DNA of 64,000 nt from DATBDN01 sp963715995 (GCA_963715995.1 OY970283.1:1426001-1490000); one strand, 5' to 3'. Shown: positions 42,148-51,296, counted from the stretch's first letter. The notes: generated from the letters alone by a model not told the origin. A program made the numbers and translations.

Positions 42148-44120
42148 ATGAAGGACTTCGTTCTTTTCTCGCTGCTCGGCCTCGGCGGCGGGGTGCTCAT
42201 CAGCCGGCCTGGCGCTGTCGATCGTTCTGACCTATCGCGGGGCGGGCATGATCAACCTGGCTGCCGGCGGGATCGCGATGCTCGGCGCGTATGTCTTCTA
42301 CGGCCTCCGCATCGGGGGCTACCTGTTCCTGCCGCCGATTCCGTTCGCGGGCAAGCACCTTCAGCTCGGCGGGCCCTGGGCCACAGTGCCCGCGTTCATC
42401 GTGGCGCTGGCGGTGTGCGCCCTGACCGGCGCGTTGTTCGATGGGATCGTCCTGCGGCGCCTGCGCGCGGCATCACCCTTGGCGAAGCTCGTCGCCTCGC
42501 TCGGTCTGCTGCTCACGCTTCAGGCGATCATCATCCTGCGCTTCGGCGGCGACACGCAGACCGCACCGACCGTCCTCTCGGAGTCGCCGGTCAGCGTTTT
42601 CGGCGTACCGGTCCCGGTCAACCGCTTCATCCTCACCGGCCTCATCGCCGTAGCCACGGTCCTTCTCGCGGTCGTCTATCGCAAGACACGCTTTGGCATC
42701 GCCACGCGCGCCGCGCAGGAGAACGAGGAGGCCGCCAGGCTCACGGGGCTGTCACCTAATCGCCTGTCGATGGTCAATACCGTCATGGCCTTCGTCCTGG
42801 CCGGGGCGGTTGGGATATTCGCCGCACCGATCGCCCAGCTCGACCCGCTTGTCATCGCCTTCAGTGTCATCCCGGCGCTGGCCGCAGCGCTGATCGCGGG
42901 CTTCACATCGTTCTCAGTTGCGGCTATCGCCGGACTCGGTATGGGGATCGTGCAGTCGCTTGTCATCTGGCTCGAGGCCAAGAGCTGGTTTCCCAGCACG
43001 GGGGATGGGCCGCTGCCCGGCGTCGCCGATGTCTTCTTCTTCGGGGTGATCGTGGTCGTGCTGTTCCTGCGCGGGGCCAAGCTGCCCGAGCGCGGCGCGG
43101 CGGTCGAACGACGCCTGCCCCGAGTCCGGACGCCGAGCCGTCCACTGCTTGTCGCGATGGTGCTCGCCGGCGTGACGGCGGTCGCACTAGTCGCCTTCCC
43201 GTTCGACTATCGCCAGGCGCTGACGAACTCGCTGATCGGCGCCCTGATGTGTCTTTCGTTCGTGGTGCTGACCGGTTTCATCGGGCAGATGTCGCTGCTG
43301 CAGTCGGCGCTCGCCGGCGTCACCGCGCTGGTGGTCGCGAAGCTTGCGCACAGCTCCGGAATCGGATTCCCGATCGCGCCACTGCTGGGCGTACTGGCCA
43401 GCCTCGCCGTCGGCCTTCTGTCGGCGCTGTCGGCGTTGCGCGTGCGCGGCGTCAGCCTTGCGATCGTGACGATGGCGGCCGCGTTGGCGATCGAGAGCTT
43501 CTGGTTCGAGAACACCTCATTCGGCATCAACGCCTCGCACGACAAAGTGGCTGATCCGTCGCTGTTCGGCGTCGGGCTCGGCACCCATTCGGATCTTCTG
43601 GGAACGACGACGCAGCCGAGCCCCGTGTTCGGGTTCATGTGCCTGGCCGTCCTTGTCGCTGGGGCGTTGACCGTCATCGCCGTGCGCCGCGGCGAGCTCG
43701 GCCGCCGGATGCTCGCCGTGCGCTCGAACGAGCGCGCCGCCGCGGCGGCTGGGATATCCGTGCGCGAGACGAAGCTGGCGGCGTACGCGATCTCCTCGGT
43801 TCTCGCGGGCACTGCCGGTGCGCTCTACGCCTACGACTACGGCTCGGTGTCCGAACCGCGCTTCGCCGTGCCGATCGCGCTTTCGCTGGTGGCGTTCTCG
43901 TATCTGGGCGGGATCACATCCGTGGCCAGCGCCTATCGGCGGACTGCTCGTGACCGAGGGCTTGTTCATCCACACCGCGAACGGGCTGCTGGGCATCCCT
44001 GTCAGTTATCAGCTGATCGTCGGCGGCCTTGCGCTGATGATCAACGTCGTCCAGTTCCCCGAGGGCATCGCGGGCGTTGTTGCCGAGCGCCGCGAGGCGC
44101 GCCTGAGGGCTGCGTCATGA
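42148..44120 (+). pseudogene. Fused LivH-LivM branched-chain-type ABC permease, two frameshifts
   Basis: One polypeptide would combine both permeases of a HAAT-family importer. The LivH half runs from 'MKDFVLFSLLGLGGGVLIS' through 'GMINLAAGGIAMLGAYVFYG' to about residue 310, and the LivM half begins near 'LLVAMVLAGVTAVALVAFPFDYRQALTNSLIGAL' (about residue 330). Two breaks are seen. An extra C at about 42205 separates the first 19 residues from 'GLALSIVLTYRGAG'. A second shift at about 43934 ('SVASA' then 'IGGLLVTEGLFIHTANG') leads to the normal C-terminus at 44120. Total length 3n+2 fits two single-base insertions. Fused LivHM permeases are not usual outside certain actinomycetes. The TGA at 44118 overlaps the ATG of the ATPase gene. 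Confidence 0.85.
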
Positions 44121-44884
44121 CACCAGCGCTCGTCACGCGTGGCCTGTCGGTCAGCTACGGCGGCGTGCAGGCTCTTGTCGACGTTGAGCTCGACGTCGCT
44201 CGCGGTCAGGTCGTCGGGCTCATCGGTCCCAACGGCGCCGGAAAGACGACCCTGATCGACGCCGTCACCGGATTCACGCCGCACCGCGGGACGGTGATGC
44301 TCAACGGGCACGACCTCGCCGGCGTGGCTCCACACGAGCGAGCCCGCCGCGGGCTCAGGCGCACCTGGCAGTCCGCTGAGCTCTTCGACGATCTGACAGT
44401 TGCCGAGAACCTTGTTGTCGCGGGCTCCTCCGGCTCGCTGTGGGGGCTCGCGCGCCGCTCGCTGCGTCGTTCCAAGCACGACGCCGCCGATCCGGCAGCC
44501 GTGCTCGACCGGCTTGGACTGGCAGCGCTCGCCGACGCGCGCCCTGATCAGCTCAGTCAAGGGCGGCGCAAGCTCGTCGGCGTCGCGCGCTCGCTGATGG
44601 GCGAGCCAGACATTGTGCTGCTCGACGAGCCGGCGGCGGGACTGGACAGCGAGGAGAGCGAGGAGCTCGGAGCCCACATTCGCGTGCTCGCCGACAACGG
44701 GCCGGGGATGCTGCTCGTCGACCACGACATGGGCCTCGTCCTCTCGGTCTGCGATCACGTTGTTGTCCTCGACTTCGGCCGCGTGATCGCCAGCGGGACG
44801 CCCGCCACCGTTCGGGCCGACTCGGACGTGATCGCCGCTTATCTTGGCGACGTTCCGAGCGACATCGAGGCGGCGGTGTCGTGA
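44117..44884 (+). CDS. livG: ABC transporter ATP-binding protein LivG
   Basis: This 255-residue ATPase has Walker A 'GLIGPNGAGKTTLIDAVTGF' at about 35-54, the LivG/BraF-type insertion after the Q-loop ('HERARRGLRRTWQSAELFDDLTV'), the signature 'LSQGRRKLVGVARSL', Walker B 'IVLLDEPAAGLDSEES' and the H-loop 'LLVDHDMGLVLSVCD'. The first Met lies in the LivHM stop (ATGA), so translation is coupled. Downstream livF overlaps by 4 bp. It energises the importer with LivF. Confidence 0.93.
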   Translation: MTPALVTRGLSVSYGGVQALVDVELDVARGQVVGLIGPNGAGKTTLIDAVTGFTPHRGTVMLNGHDLAGVAPHERARRGLRRTWQSAELFDDLTVAENLVVAGSSGSLWGLARRSLRRSKHDAADPAAVLDRLGLAALADARPDQLSQGRRKLVGVARSLMGEPDIVLLDEPAAGLDSEESEELGAHIRVLADNGPGMLLVDHDMGLVLSVCDHVVVLDFGRVIASGTPATVRADSDVIAAYLGDVPSDIEAAVS

Positions 44885-45591
44885 ACACTCCCGCGCGGCT
44901 CGCGCTCGAGGCGGTGACCGCCGGTTACGAGGGCGCGGCAGCAATCCGCGACGTGACACTCGACGTCGATCCTGGCGAGATCGTCGCCGTGCTGGGCGCC
45001 AATGGGGCAGGCAAGACGACGACGCTGCGGGTGGCCTCCGGCCTGCTCGCCCCGATGTCGGGTCGTGTCTTGCTCGACGGGACGGACGTCACCGGCGCAG
45101 CGCCACAGGCGCTCGCAGCACGTGGCATGGCCCACGTCGCCGAAGGTCGCAGTGTGTTCTTCGGCCTCACGGTCGCCGAGCATCTTCGCCTCTCGCCGCG
45201 TGGAACCAAGGTCGATGCTGACCTCGCGTACGAGCTGTTTCCCGCCCTGCTCGAGCTTTCCAACCGCCGTGCCGGTCTGCTTTCGGGCGGCGAGCAACAG
45301 ATGCTCAACCTTGCCCGCGCGATCACCCGCCGGCCGAGCGTCCTGCTCGTCGACGAGCTCAGCCTCGGCCTTGCACCGGTCATCGTCAAGCGTCTGTTGC
45401 CCATAGTGGGTGACTTCGCAAGGGAGACCGGCTGCAGCGTAGTCCTCGTCGAACAGCACGTTCACCTCGCTCTCGGTGTGGTCGATCGCGGCTACGTGCT
45501 CGCTCACGGAGAGGTCCGGCACGAGGGCACTGCCGCCGAGTTGGGATCGGACCGTCAACTGCTCGTGGCGAGCTATCTGGGCGACACCTGA
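44881..45591 (+). CDS. livF: ABC transporter ATP-binding protein LivF
   Basis: This 236-residue ATPase has Walker A 'GANGAGKTTTLRVASGLL', 'GMAHVAEGRSVFFGLTVAEHL' (the LivF-type E-G-R region), the signature 'LLSGGEQQMLNLARAI', Walker B 'VLLVDELSLGLAP' and the H-loop 'VVLVEQHVHLAL'. The S-L-G-L-A-P ending after Walker B is characteristic of LivF. The GTG start overlaps the livG stop. It completes a five-component importer with the binding protein and the fused permease. Confidence 0.93.
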   Translation: MNTPARLALEAVTAGYEGAAAIRDVTLDVDPGEIVAVLGANGAGKTTTLRVASGLLAPMSGRVLLDGTDVTGAAPQALAARGMAHVAEGRSVFFGLTVAEHLRLSPRGTKVDADLAYELFPALLELSNRRAGLLSGGEQQMLNLARAITRRPSVLLVDELSLGLAPVIVKRLLPIVGDFARETGCSVVLVEQHVHLALGVVDRGYVLAHGEVRHEGTAAELGSDRQLLVASYLGDT

Positions 45592-45613
45592 CAATTACGA
45601 TCGGACGGAGAAC

Positions 45614-46309
45614 ATGGCTAAGACACGAACGGGTATCGAGCCCATCAGGCAGGAGACGCAGTCGCTGGTCGATCGCGTCACACACATCGTGCGCCGGTCG
45701 ATCATCGACGGCCGGATTCGACCCGGCGAGACCCTTTCCATCAGCGACTTGGCGGCCGACTTGGACGTGAGCCCCAGCCCGGTCCGCGAGGCACTCCAGC
45801 GCCTCGCCAGCCAGGGCCTCGTCGAGCTGCGCCCGGCCCGCACCGCGATCGTCGCCCCGCTCCAACTCGACGACCTCCATGAGATCTACCGTCTGCGCTT
45901 GTTGCTCGAGGTCGATGCCGCCGAACGGGCCTGCCCGCAGCTGACCGACCACGACGTCGACGATCTGGAACAGGAGTTCGCGCGGATGCACGCCGCGCCA
46001 CCGGATTCCGACGAGTTCTGGGACAGCCACGAGGCGTTTCACCTGATCCTCATGCGCCATGTCGTCAGCGAGCGACTGGCGCGCCTCGTGACCGAGCTCT
46101 GGCAGGCGTCTCAGCGCTACCTGCGTGTGGTGTACGGCGAGACCGATGCCTTGCGAGAGCACTCCGCGTTTGATCGGCACCTGCCGCTGCTCGAGGCAGC
46201 GCGGTCGCGGGAGAGCGCGCGGATGCGCGATGCGCTCACCGACCATCTCGCCTCAAACGAGCTTGAGCTGGCCGAGAGGTTGGCGGCCGTGCTCGAAACC
46301 GACGACTGA
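45614..46309 (+). CDS. GntR-family regulator (FadR/FCD subfamily)
   Basis: This 231-residue regulator has a winged helix near the start ('VRRSIIDGRIRPGETLSISDLAADLDVSPSPVREALQRL', about residues 25-65) and an FCD domain with 'DSHEAFHLILMRHVV' and 'REHSAFDRHLPLLEAARSR', which carry the metal/ligand His and Asp residues. It is a paralogue of the regulator at 32079. The in-frame ATG at 45476 is inside livF; the ATG at 45614, 22 bp after livF, is preferred. It is followed at 5 bp by the monooxygenase gene, so it is probably part of the same operon and regulates it. Confidence 0.88.
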   Translation: MAKTRTGIEPIRQETQSLVDRVTHIVRRSIIDGRIRPGETLSISDLAADLDVSPSPVREALQRLASQGLVELRPARTAIVAPLQLDDLHEIYRLRLLLEVDAAERACPQLTDHDVDDLEQEFARMHAAPPDSDEFWDSHEAFHLILMRHVVSERLARLVTELWQASQRYLRVVYGETDALREHSAFDRHLPLLEAARSRESARMRDALTDHLASNELELAERLAAVLETDD

Positions 46310-46314
46310 GGTAA

Positions 46315-47893
46315 GTGGACGTGCCGTCTTCCGCGACCCAGGTCGTGGTGGCAGGAGGTGGGCCCGTGGGCCTGGCAGCCGCCGTCGAGCTCGGGCGACG
46401 CGGCATCGATTGCATCGTGATCGAGCCGCGGACGACGGTCTCGCACATGCGGCCGCGCTGCAAGACCGTCAACGTGCGCACGCTGGAGCACCTGCGCCGC
46501 TGGGGGATAGCCGAGCAGCTACGTGAGCGAGCGCCGCTGCCGACCTCGTACTCCGACCAGGTCGTCTTCTGCACGTCCTTGAGAGGCCGCGAGCTGTCGC
46601 GGTTCAGCGGGGTCTTCGGGCTTGCCCCGCAGGGTGATCGCTTCCCGGAGCTCGGCCAGCAGGCCCCCCAATACGTACTCGAGGAGCTGCTCCGCGACAC
46701 TGTCGCCGAGATCCCGTCATGCACACTGATTACGGGGTCCAGGGTCACCAGCGTCGAGCAGACCGCGGACGCGGCGACGACGACGGTGGCCGACGCGGAC
46801 GGCCGCGAGGTGCGAATCACGTCCGAGTACGTCATCGGCTGTGACGGGCCGCGCAGCACCGTGCGCGACGCGATCGGCTCAGGGTATGTCGGCGAACACG
46901 CCCTGCGACCAAACTTCGGGATGGTCTTCGCAGCACCGCAGCTCGTCGACCAGGTCCGGCACGGGCCCGCAGTGCACTACTGGGTCGTCAACAGCGTCAC
47001 GCCGGCGCTGATGGGGCCGCTCGACCTGAATGGATCATGGTGGATGATCGCCTTTGGGGTTGAGCGCGATGACGGCGAACTGCGCGCCAAGGCACTCATC
47101 GATGGGGCTGTCGGCGAGCCCATCGAAGCGACCGTTCTCTCCACGGACCCGTGGACGGCTCGGATGCAGCTCGTCGACCGCGCGCGCGTGGGGCGGGTGT
47201 TCCTGGCGGGAGACGCGGCCCACCTCAACCCGCCGTTCGGCGGCCACGGCCTCAACACTGGCTTCGGCGATGCGGTCGACCTCGGCTGGAAGCTGGCGGC
47301 GGTGCTCGACGGCTGGGGCGGCGCCGGCCTGCTCTCTAGCTACGAGGCCGAGCGGCGTCCGGTGCAAATGCGCGTGATCGACGCGGCTACCGAGAACATG
47401 AAAGTGCTCGCGACGGAGCTGCTCGTCGACGACCTCGAGGTGGACGGGCCCGCCGGCGATCAGGCCCGCCGCCGCGCCCACGAGCAGATCCAGCGGACCA
47501 AACGCGCCGAGTTTCACGCGCTTGACCTCGTGCTGGACATCGCCTACGAGTCACCGATCGTCGCCGAGGGCGGGGCAAGGCTCGCCCACAGCTGGCTCGG
47601 CCCAGGGCGCTCCATCTACGACGTGCTCGGTGAGGGCATGACGCTGCTAGTGGTCGACACCGGCGTTGAGGAGTCCGTTGCTGCGGTCGTTGCGACGGCG
47701 GATGCGCGCGGCGTTCCCCTTGATGTCGCCGAGGTGGCGGCCGCCGGGCTGCGGGATCGCTATGGCGCCGCGCTCGTCCTAGTGCGCCCCGACCAACACG
47801 TCGCGTGGCAAGGCGACCGCTGGCCGGATGACGGCGAGGCGCTGTGGGATCAAAATCAGGGGTGCGTCAAGAGACAGGGAGGAAGTCGCATGA
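46315..47893 (+). CDS. FAD-dependent aromatic monooxygenase (MhpA/PheA-like), C-terminal frameshift
   Basis: This class A flavin monooxygenase of about 525 residues has the FAD motif 'VVVAGGGPVGLAAAVELGRRG' at residues 9-29, the DG motif 'YVIGCDGPRSTVRDAIG' and the GD motif 'RVGRVFLAGDAAHLNPPFGGHGLNTGFGDA'. The C-terminal thioredoxin-like domain ends with 'LVRPDQHVAWQGDRWPDD'. Enzymes of this type ortho-hydroxylate phenols using NAD(P)H and O2. As given, the frame runs straight into the next gene with no stop. An extra A in the run at 47852-47855 would restore the ending 'WDQIRGAS...' and a TGA at 47891-47893 overlapping the next ATG, the usual arrangement in this island. GTG start at 46315, 5 bp after the regulator. 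Confidence 0.88.
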
Positions 47894-49053
47894 AACGTCT
47901 GATCGTTGTGTGCGCGGCGATGTGCGCTCTGGTGGCGCCGACGTGCGCCGCCGCCGAGCCTGCTCCACCGGTGGCGGACCTCGGGGTGGCGTCCTCGCCC
48001 AGCGGGGCCAGCTGTCAGGCCTACTCGTTCAAGATCCTTCAGAACGCAGGCGACGCAACGCGTCAATCGGTCTGGGGCGAGCTGTGCCACCGCGCGCCGC
48101 TCACCGGGAAAACGCCCGTCCAGGTACTCATCCACGGCGGGGCCTACAACCACACCTACTGGGACAACCCCTACCACCCGGCGACCTACTCCTACGTGAA
48201 GTGGGCTACCGATCGCGGATACGCGACGCTGAACATCGATCGGCTCGGGTACGGGCAGAGCGACCATCCCGACCCAACGACGCTGAACTTCGACGTTGCC
48301 GGCTTCGTCACCCACCAGTTGGTCATGGCGCTGCGTCAGGGTGCGCTCGGGCCGCAGTTCTCGACCGTCATCCTCAACGGGCACTCGATGGGCGCGATGG
48401 CGGCAGAGAACGAAGCAGCCAACTACAAGGACATCGACGGGATCATCCTTACGGGCATCGGGCACAACCTGTTCGGCAACAAGCCGCCGCCCGCCAGCTT
48501 CGACTTCTCGCCGGCCGCGACAGACCCGCGATACGTCGGCCAGCCCGAGGTCGCCGGCTACCTGACGACCAGGCCAGGCTCGCGGACCGACGCCTTCATC
48601 ACGCCGGGCACGATCGAGCCCGGCATGGTCTCGGTTGAGGAGAACACGTTGAAGGACACGATGTCGGCCAACGAGCTGACGTCGATGCAGCAGCAGACCA
48701 ACGATGGCGGGATCACGATGAGGATCCGGGCGCCCGTGCTCTTCGCACAGGGCCGTTTCGACAGTCTCTGGTGCTCTCGGAGCGGTGACTGCACCACCGA
48801 CCCGCAGGCCGCGATGGAGTCGAGTTACTACGCACCGGGCGTCTCGTTCACGCGGATCGTGATCGACAAGGCTGGTCACTCGGTCAACTCATGCGTCACG
48901 GCGCCGGAGTTCTACGCGGACACGTTCTCATGGCTGAACCGCGTGCACCTGGCGCCAGCGCCGAAGGCCACACACCACCGCGTCAACCATCACAAGCGCA
49001 AGCACCACCGGCGCAAGCACCACCGGCGCACACATCGGAAGACGACTTCATGA
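47890..49053 (+). CDS. Secreted alpha/beta hydrolase with His/Lys-rich tail
   Basis: This 387-residue protein starts at an ATG preceded by a good ribosome site (GGGAGGAA) and a signal peptide ('LIVVCAAMCALVAPTCAAA'). The alpha/beta fold shows an oxyanion motif 'VLIHGGAYNHTYWDNPYHP', the nucleophile in 'VILNGHSMGAMAAENEAA' (G-H-S-M-G), an acidic residue in 'FAQGRFDSLWC' and the catalytic His in 'IDKAGHSVNSCV'. The last 30 residues are a His/Lys/Arg-rich tail ('HHRVNHHKRKHHRRKHHRR'), odd for an enzyme and perhaps used for surface attachment or metal binding. In the raw sequence it reads in frame with the monooxygenase, but the two are most likely separate genes. It is the last gene of the island. 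Confidence 0.83.
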   Translation: MKRLIVVCAAMCALVAPTCAAAEPAPPVADLGVASSPSGASCQAYSFKILQNAGDATRQSVWGELCHRAPLTGKTPVQVLIHGGAYNHTYWDNPYHPATYSYVKWATDRGYATLNIDRLGYGQSDHPDPTTLNFDVAGFVTHQLVMALRQGALGPQFSTVILNGHSMGAMAAENEAANYKDIDGIILTGIGHNLFGNKPPPASFDFSPAATDPRYVGQPEVAGYLTTRPGSRTDAFITPGTIEPGMVSVEENTLKDTMSANELTSMQQQTNDGGITMRIRAPVLFAQGRFDSLWCSRSGDCTTDPQAAMESSYYAPGVSFTRIVIDKAGHSVNSCVTAPEFYADTFSWLNRVHLAPAPKATHHRVNHHKRKHHRRKHHRRTHRKTTS

Positions 49054-49301
49054 CCAGCGGTTGCGGTTTCAGTGGAAGGGCCCGACTACCAACTCGACCC
49101 TTGTCCGGCTCCCATCAATCGGTCCGCTTAGTCGCCCGGAAGTAAGAGTCCGGTTGAAGGCGCGGTCGGAGGCACGCCCCAGTCGAGCCGTCGCGAACCG
49201 TGACACCGTTCGTGACACCAATCTGAGCGAAACTGAGCTGACCTGAGCGAACGGAAACCGCATCACCATGCGGTCACAGGTCCCAGGCGCACAACAAATC
49301 T
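49054..49301. other. Right end of the island, no gene, integrase-arm-like repeats
   Basis: No gene is seen. The region holds three 10-bp direct repeats (TGAGCGAAAC, TGAGCTGACC, TGAGCGAACG; 49224-49253), the shared word CGTGACACCAAT (49211-49222), a nearby second GTGACAC and a perfect 6-bp hairpin CCGCAT-CACC-ATGCGG (49258-49273). These lie just inside the right att core, as arm-type integrase or excisionase sites do. No integrase gene remains. Confidence 0.5.
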
Positions 49302-49350
49302 CTGGTTGTGGTCCAGGCGGTCGCGGGTTCAAGTCCCGTCGCTCACCCCT
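49302..49350 (+). repeat. Right attachment site of the island (3' tRNA-His remnant)
   Basis: This is an exact 49-bp copy of 29647-29695. It contains the tRNA anticodon arm, variable loop, T-arm and acceptor 3' strand but no 5' half, so it is not a functional tRNA. It marks the original chromosomal junction of the tRNA gene. Confidence 0.9.
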
Positions 49351-49353
49351 CGT

Positions 49354-49376
49354 AAAGCCCCGCTTGGAGGGGGCTT
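49354..49376 (+). terminator. Hairpin just outside the right att site
   Basis: AAGCCCC and GGGGCTT arms with a small loop (about 49355-49376) follow the tRNA remnant by a few bases. This was probably the terminator of the tRNA-His gene before the island separated them. Confidence 0.5.
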
Positions 49377-49515
49377 GGCCTTCCCGGACATCCGGAAGGG
49401 CGAGCGGGGTCCCCCAAATATCCGCTGGTGCTCCATACTGGTTGTACAGAGGGTTTTGGCGGCTTTGAGTCGGCGCTTGATCTCCCTGGGACCCATCCCG
49501 CACTAAGGAGATCGA

Positions 49516-50415
49516 ATGCTCGCCCGATTTAAGGACACCCACGGCACCTCGCCTCGCCGCTCCCTTCTGCTGATCACGACGGCCGCGATGGTTCTCGCCA
49601 TGGCCGGGTCGGCGTCAGCGGACTCCCTGACCATCACGGCCGGGCCGCCTTCTATGGACTCCGACGGGGGCGGGCGCAACGTGCAGAACCTCACGGTGAA
49701 CACCGTGGTCGACAGCCCGGGCTCCCACCAGCTCACGATCGAGTCCCAGGATGTCGGAACAGCGTGCCCCGCCACGGAAGGCCAGGGCAACGGGGCGTGG
49801 GAGACGGTCGGCGGGTTCGGGGGGCAACTACAGGGGTCGGAGACGAACCAGATCAGCGGGACCCTCCCCCACGGCACCGTCCACCACACCCACCTCTGCG
49901 GGTACCTGACCTCAAACACGGGCACGACCCCAGGCTCACCGGGAACGCACTCGACGACCGCCGTCGCGGACGTTTCGTCGTTGCAGTCGTACGGCGACTA
50001 CGCCGGATACAACGTCTACGGGGGCCTGTACCTGCTTCAGACGGGGCCGCAGCGGATGGTCTTTCGCTTCATCGCCTCTTCCAGCGCCGGAACCAAGGCC
50101 TACACCGACATGCCTTGCAACCTGTCGGGGGACGTCCGGATGACCGTCACCTCCAAGCTGCGAAAGAAGCTGCGTCTGAACAGCACCACACTGTTCAGCC
50201 ACGCCTTCAAAGCCGACACCACACTTCGCGTGGACTGGGTCCTGTCCAAGACGCTCAGGGCCAAGCTCAAGGCCGCGGACCTCAATCACCTCCCGGTGAC
50301 CCTGACACTGCAGTCCGACGCTCCCATCGGAAAGACCTTCAAGGTCACCAAAGACCTCTATGGCGCTCGAGGTGTCTTCGGGGCAAGCTTCGTCTTGCCC
50401 AAGGGCGACGAGTAG
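49516..50415 (+). CDS. Secreted protein of unknown function
   Basis: This 299-residue protein has a signal peptide ('LLLITTAAMVLAMAGSASA', about 17-36) and a beta-rich mature part. The N-terminal half looks like an Ig-like or immunoglobulin-type domain ('SLTITAGPPSMDSDGGGRNVQNLTVNTVVD', with Cys pairs in 'VGTACPATEGQ' and 'LCGYLTSN'). The C-terminal part contains 'VTSKLRKKLRLNSTTLFSHAFKADTT', a pattern like that of Ig-like repeats in Thermoleophilia secreted proteins (K-x-L-x-x-L ... S). A ribosome site AAGGAG precedes the ATG. No family is recognised. It is the first gene after the island and not part of it. Confidence 0.7.
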   Translation: MLARFKDTHGTSPRRSLLLITTAAMVLAMAGSASADSLTITAGPPSMDSDGGGRNVQNLTVNTVVDSPGSHQLTIESQDVGTACPATEGQGNGAWETVGGFGGQLQGSETNQISGTLPHGTVHHTHLCGYLTSNTGTTPGSPGTHSTTAVADVSSLQSYGDYAGYNVYGGLYLLQTGPQRMVFRFIASSSAGTKAYTDMPCNLSGDVRMTVTSKLRKKLRLNSTTLFSHAFKADTTLRVDWVLSKTLRAKLKAADLNHLPVTLTLQSDAPIGKTFKVTKDLYGARGVFGASFVLPKGDE

Positions 50416-50559
50416 GGCTGACGGCAGGCGGCCGTTGCACGGAAGGCCGGTCGGTGACTGCCAGAAGGCGTTCGGAGCCGTCCCTGTCGGCTTGGTCCAT
50501 GGTGGCGGATGATGTGCTCTCGCCGTAGGTTGGTTTAGGTCCTACTGGGAGGTTCCGGA
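50416..50559. other. Intergenic spacer
   Basis: No gene or RNA is recognised. The sequence probably holds the stop region of the upstream secreted protein and the promoter of the collagen-like protein. A GGAGG ribosome site precedes 50560. Confidence 0.5.
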
Positions 50560-51267
50560 ATGCTCGTGCGATTGCGGTCCAGGCTCACGTACGCGAACGT
50601 CATGGCGACCATCGGGGTCTTCCTCGCCTTGGGCGGAGGCGCCTACGCGGCGATCAAGCTCCCGAGGAACAGCGTCGGCCCCCGGCAGCTGCAGAAGAAC
50701 TCGGTCACTGGGGCAAAGGTCAAGAACGGTTCGCTGACCGCTGCGGATCTCGCCCGCGGCCTGTCTCCCGGGCCTCGCGGCCCAGCGGGGCCCGGCGGGG
50801 CGGACGGCGCACCTGGCGCCACCGGTTCTCCCGGTGCCAAGGGAGGCGACGGCACGGACGGGGCACCCGGCCCGTCCGGCGTTGTCGCGACGCATGGGTT
50901 CGGCGGCAGCATCGGCACGATCACGGGGACGGGGACCGGCGCCGGGGACTGGCAGTTCGCCGGCGCGACCGCCTCGGTGACAGTTGCTGACGGCCAGCGC
51001 ATCACTGCAACTGCCGCGATGGCGCTCGGGGCGGGTTCGTCGACCGTTGTCGGCTCGGACATCTGCTCACAACCTCAGGCCGGTGCCATTGCGCCGATCG
51101 GAAACCACCTGACGACCGGCGTCTCGGCGCGGCAGGTCTTGACCGCGGTGGCGACCTTCACACCGGGCGCCGGCTTCTACACGATCGGCGCGTGTGTCCG
51201 AGTCAGTTCGGGATCGATGCTCGACAACAACGACGTCACCGATGGGTGGTTCATCGTCACGAATTGA
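50560..51267 (+). CDS. Secreted collagen-like repeat protein
   Basis: This 235-residue protein has an N-terminal signal/anchor 'ANVMATIGVFLALGGGAYAA' followed by 'NSVGPRQLQKNSVTGAKVKNGSLTAADL', a short repeat typical of Thermoleophilia secreted proteins. A collagen-like triplet region follows (about 66-107; G-x-x units such as GPRGPAGPGGADGAPGATGS). A C-terminal beta domain of about 125 residues ends 'GACVRVSSGSMLDNNDVTDGWF'. The triplets could form a trimeric stalk carrying the C-terminal head. It converges with the FHA-HTH gene, separated by about 30 bp. Confidence 0.8.
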   Translation: MLVRLRSRLTYANVMATIGVFLALGGGAYAAIKLPRNSVGPRQLQKNSVTGAKVKNGSLTAADLARGLSPGPRGPAGPGGADGAPGATGSPGAKGGDGTDGAPGPSGVVATHGFGGSIGTITGTGTGAGDWQFAGATASVTVADGQRITATAAMALGAGSSTVVGSDICSQPQAGAIAPIGNHLTTGVSARQVLTAVATFTPGAGFYTIGACVRVSSGSMLDNNDVTDGWFIVTN

Positions 51268-51296
51268 GGGCCTGACACCGAGCCGCCGACGTGCCC

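Noticed and set aside
42248..44884. An 878-residue permease-ATPase fusion
   Set aside because: The join passes through an out-of-frame stretch of shadow sequence (43934-44116); the permease C-terminus is in another frame and the ATPase has its own ATG.
46315..49053. A 912-residue monooxygenase-hydrolase fusion protein
   Set aside because: A ribosome-binding site and signal peptide lie at the junction, and one surplus A explains the missing stop; a signal peptide inside a fusion would not work.
49302..49350. Second tRNA-His gene
   Set aside because: Only the 3' half is present; there is no D-arm or 5' acceptor strand, so it is an att remnant and not a functional tRNA.
49069..49542. Minus-strand open frame containing a 'RGERRDLNPRPPGPQ' stretch
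   Set aside because: That peptide is simply the antisense of the tRNA T-arm and anticodon arm, a well-known annotation artefact; the rest has no family features.
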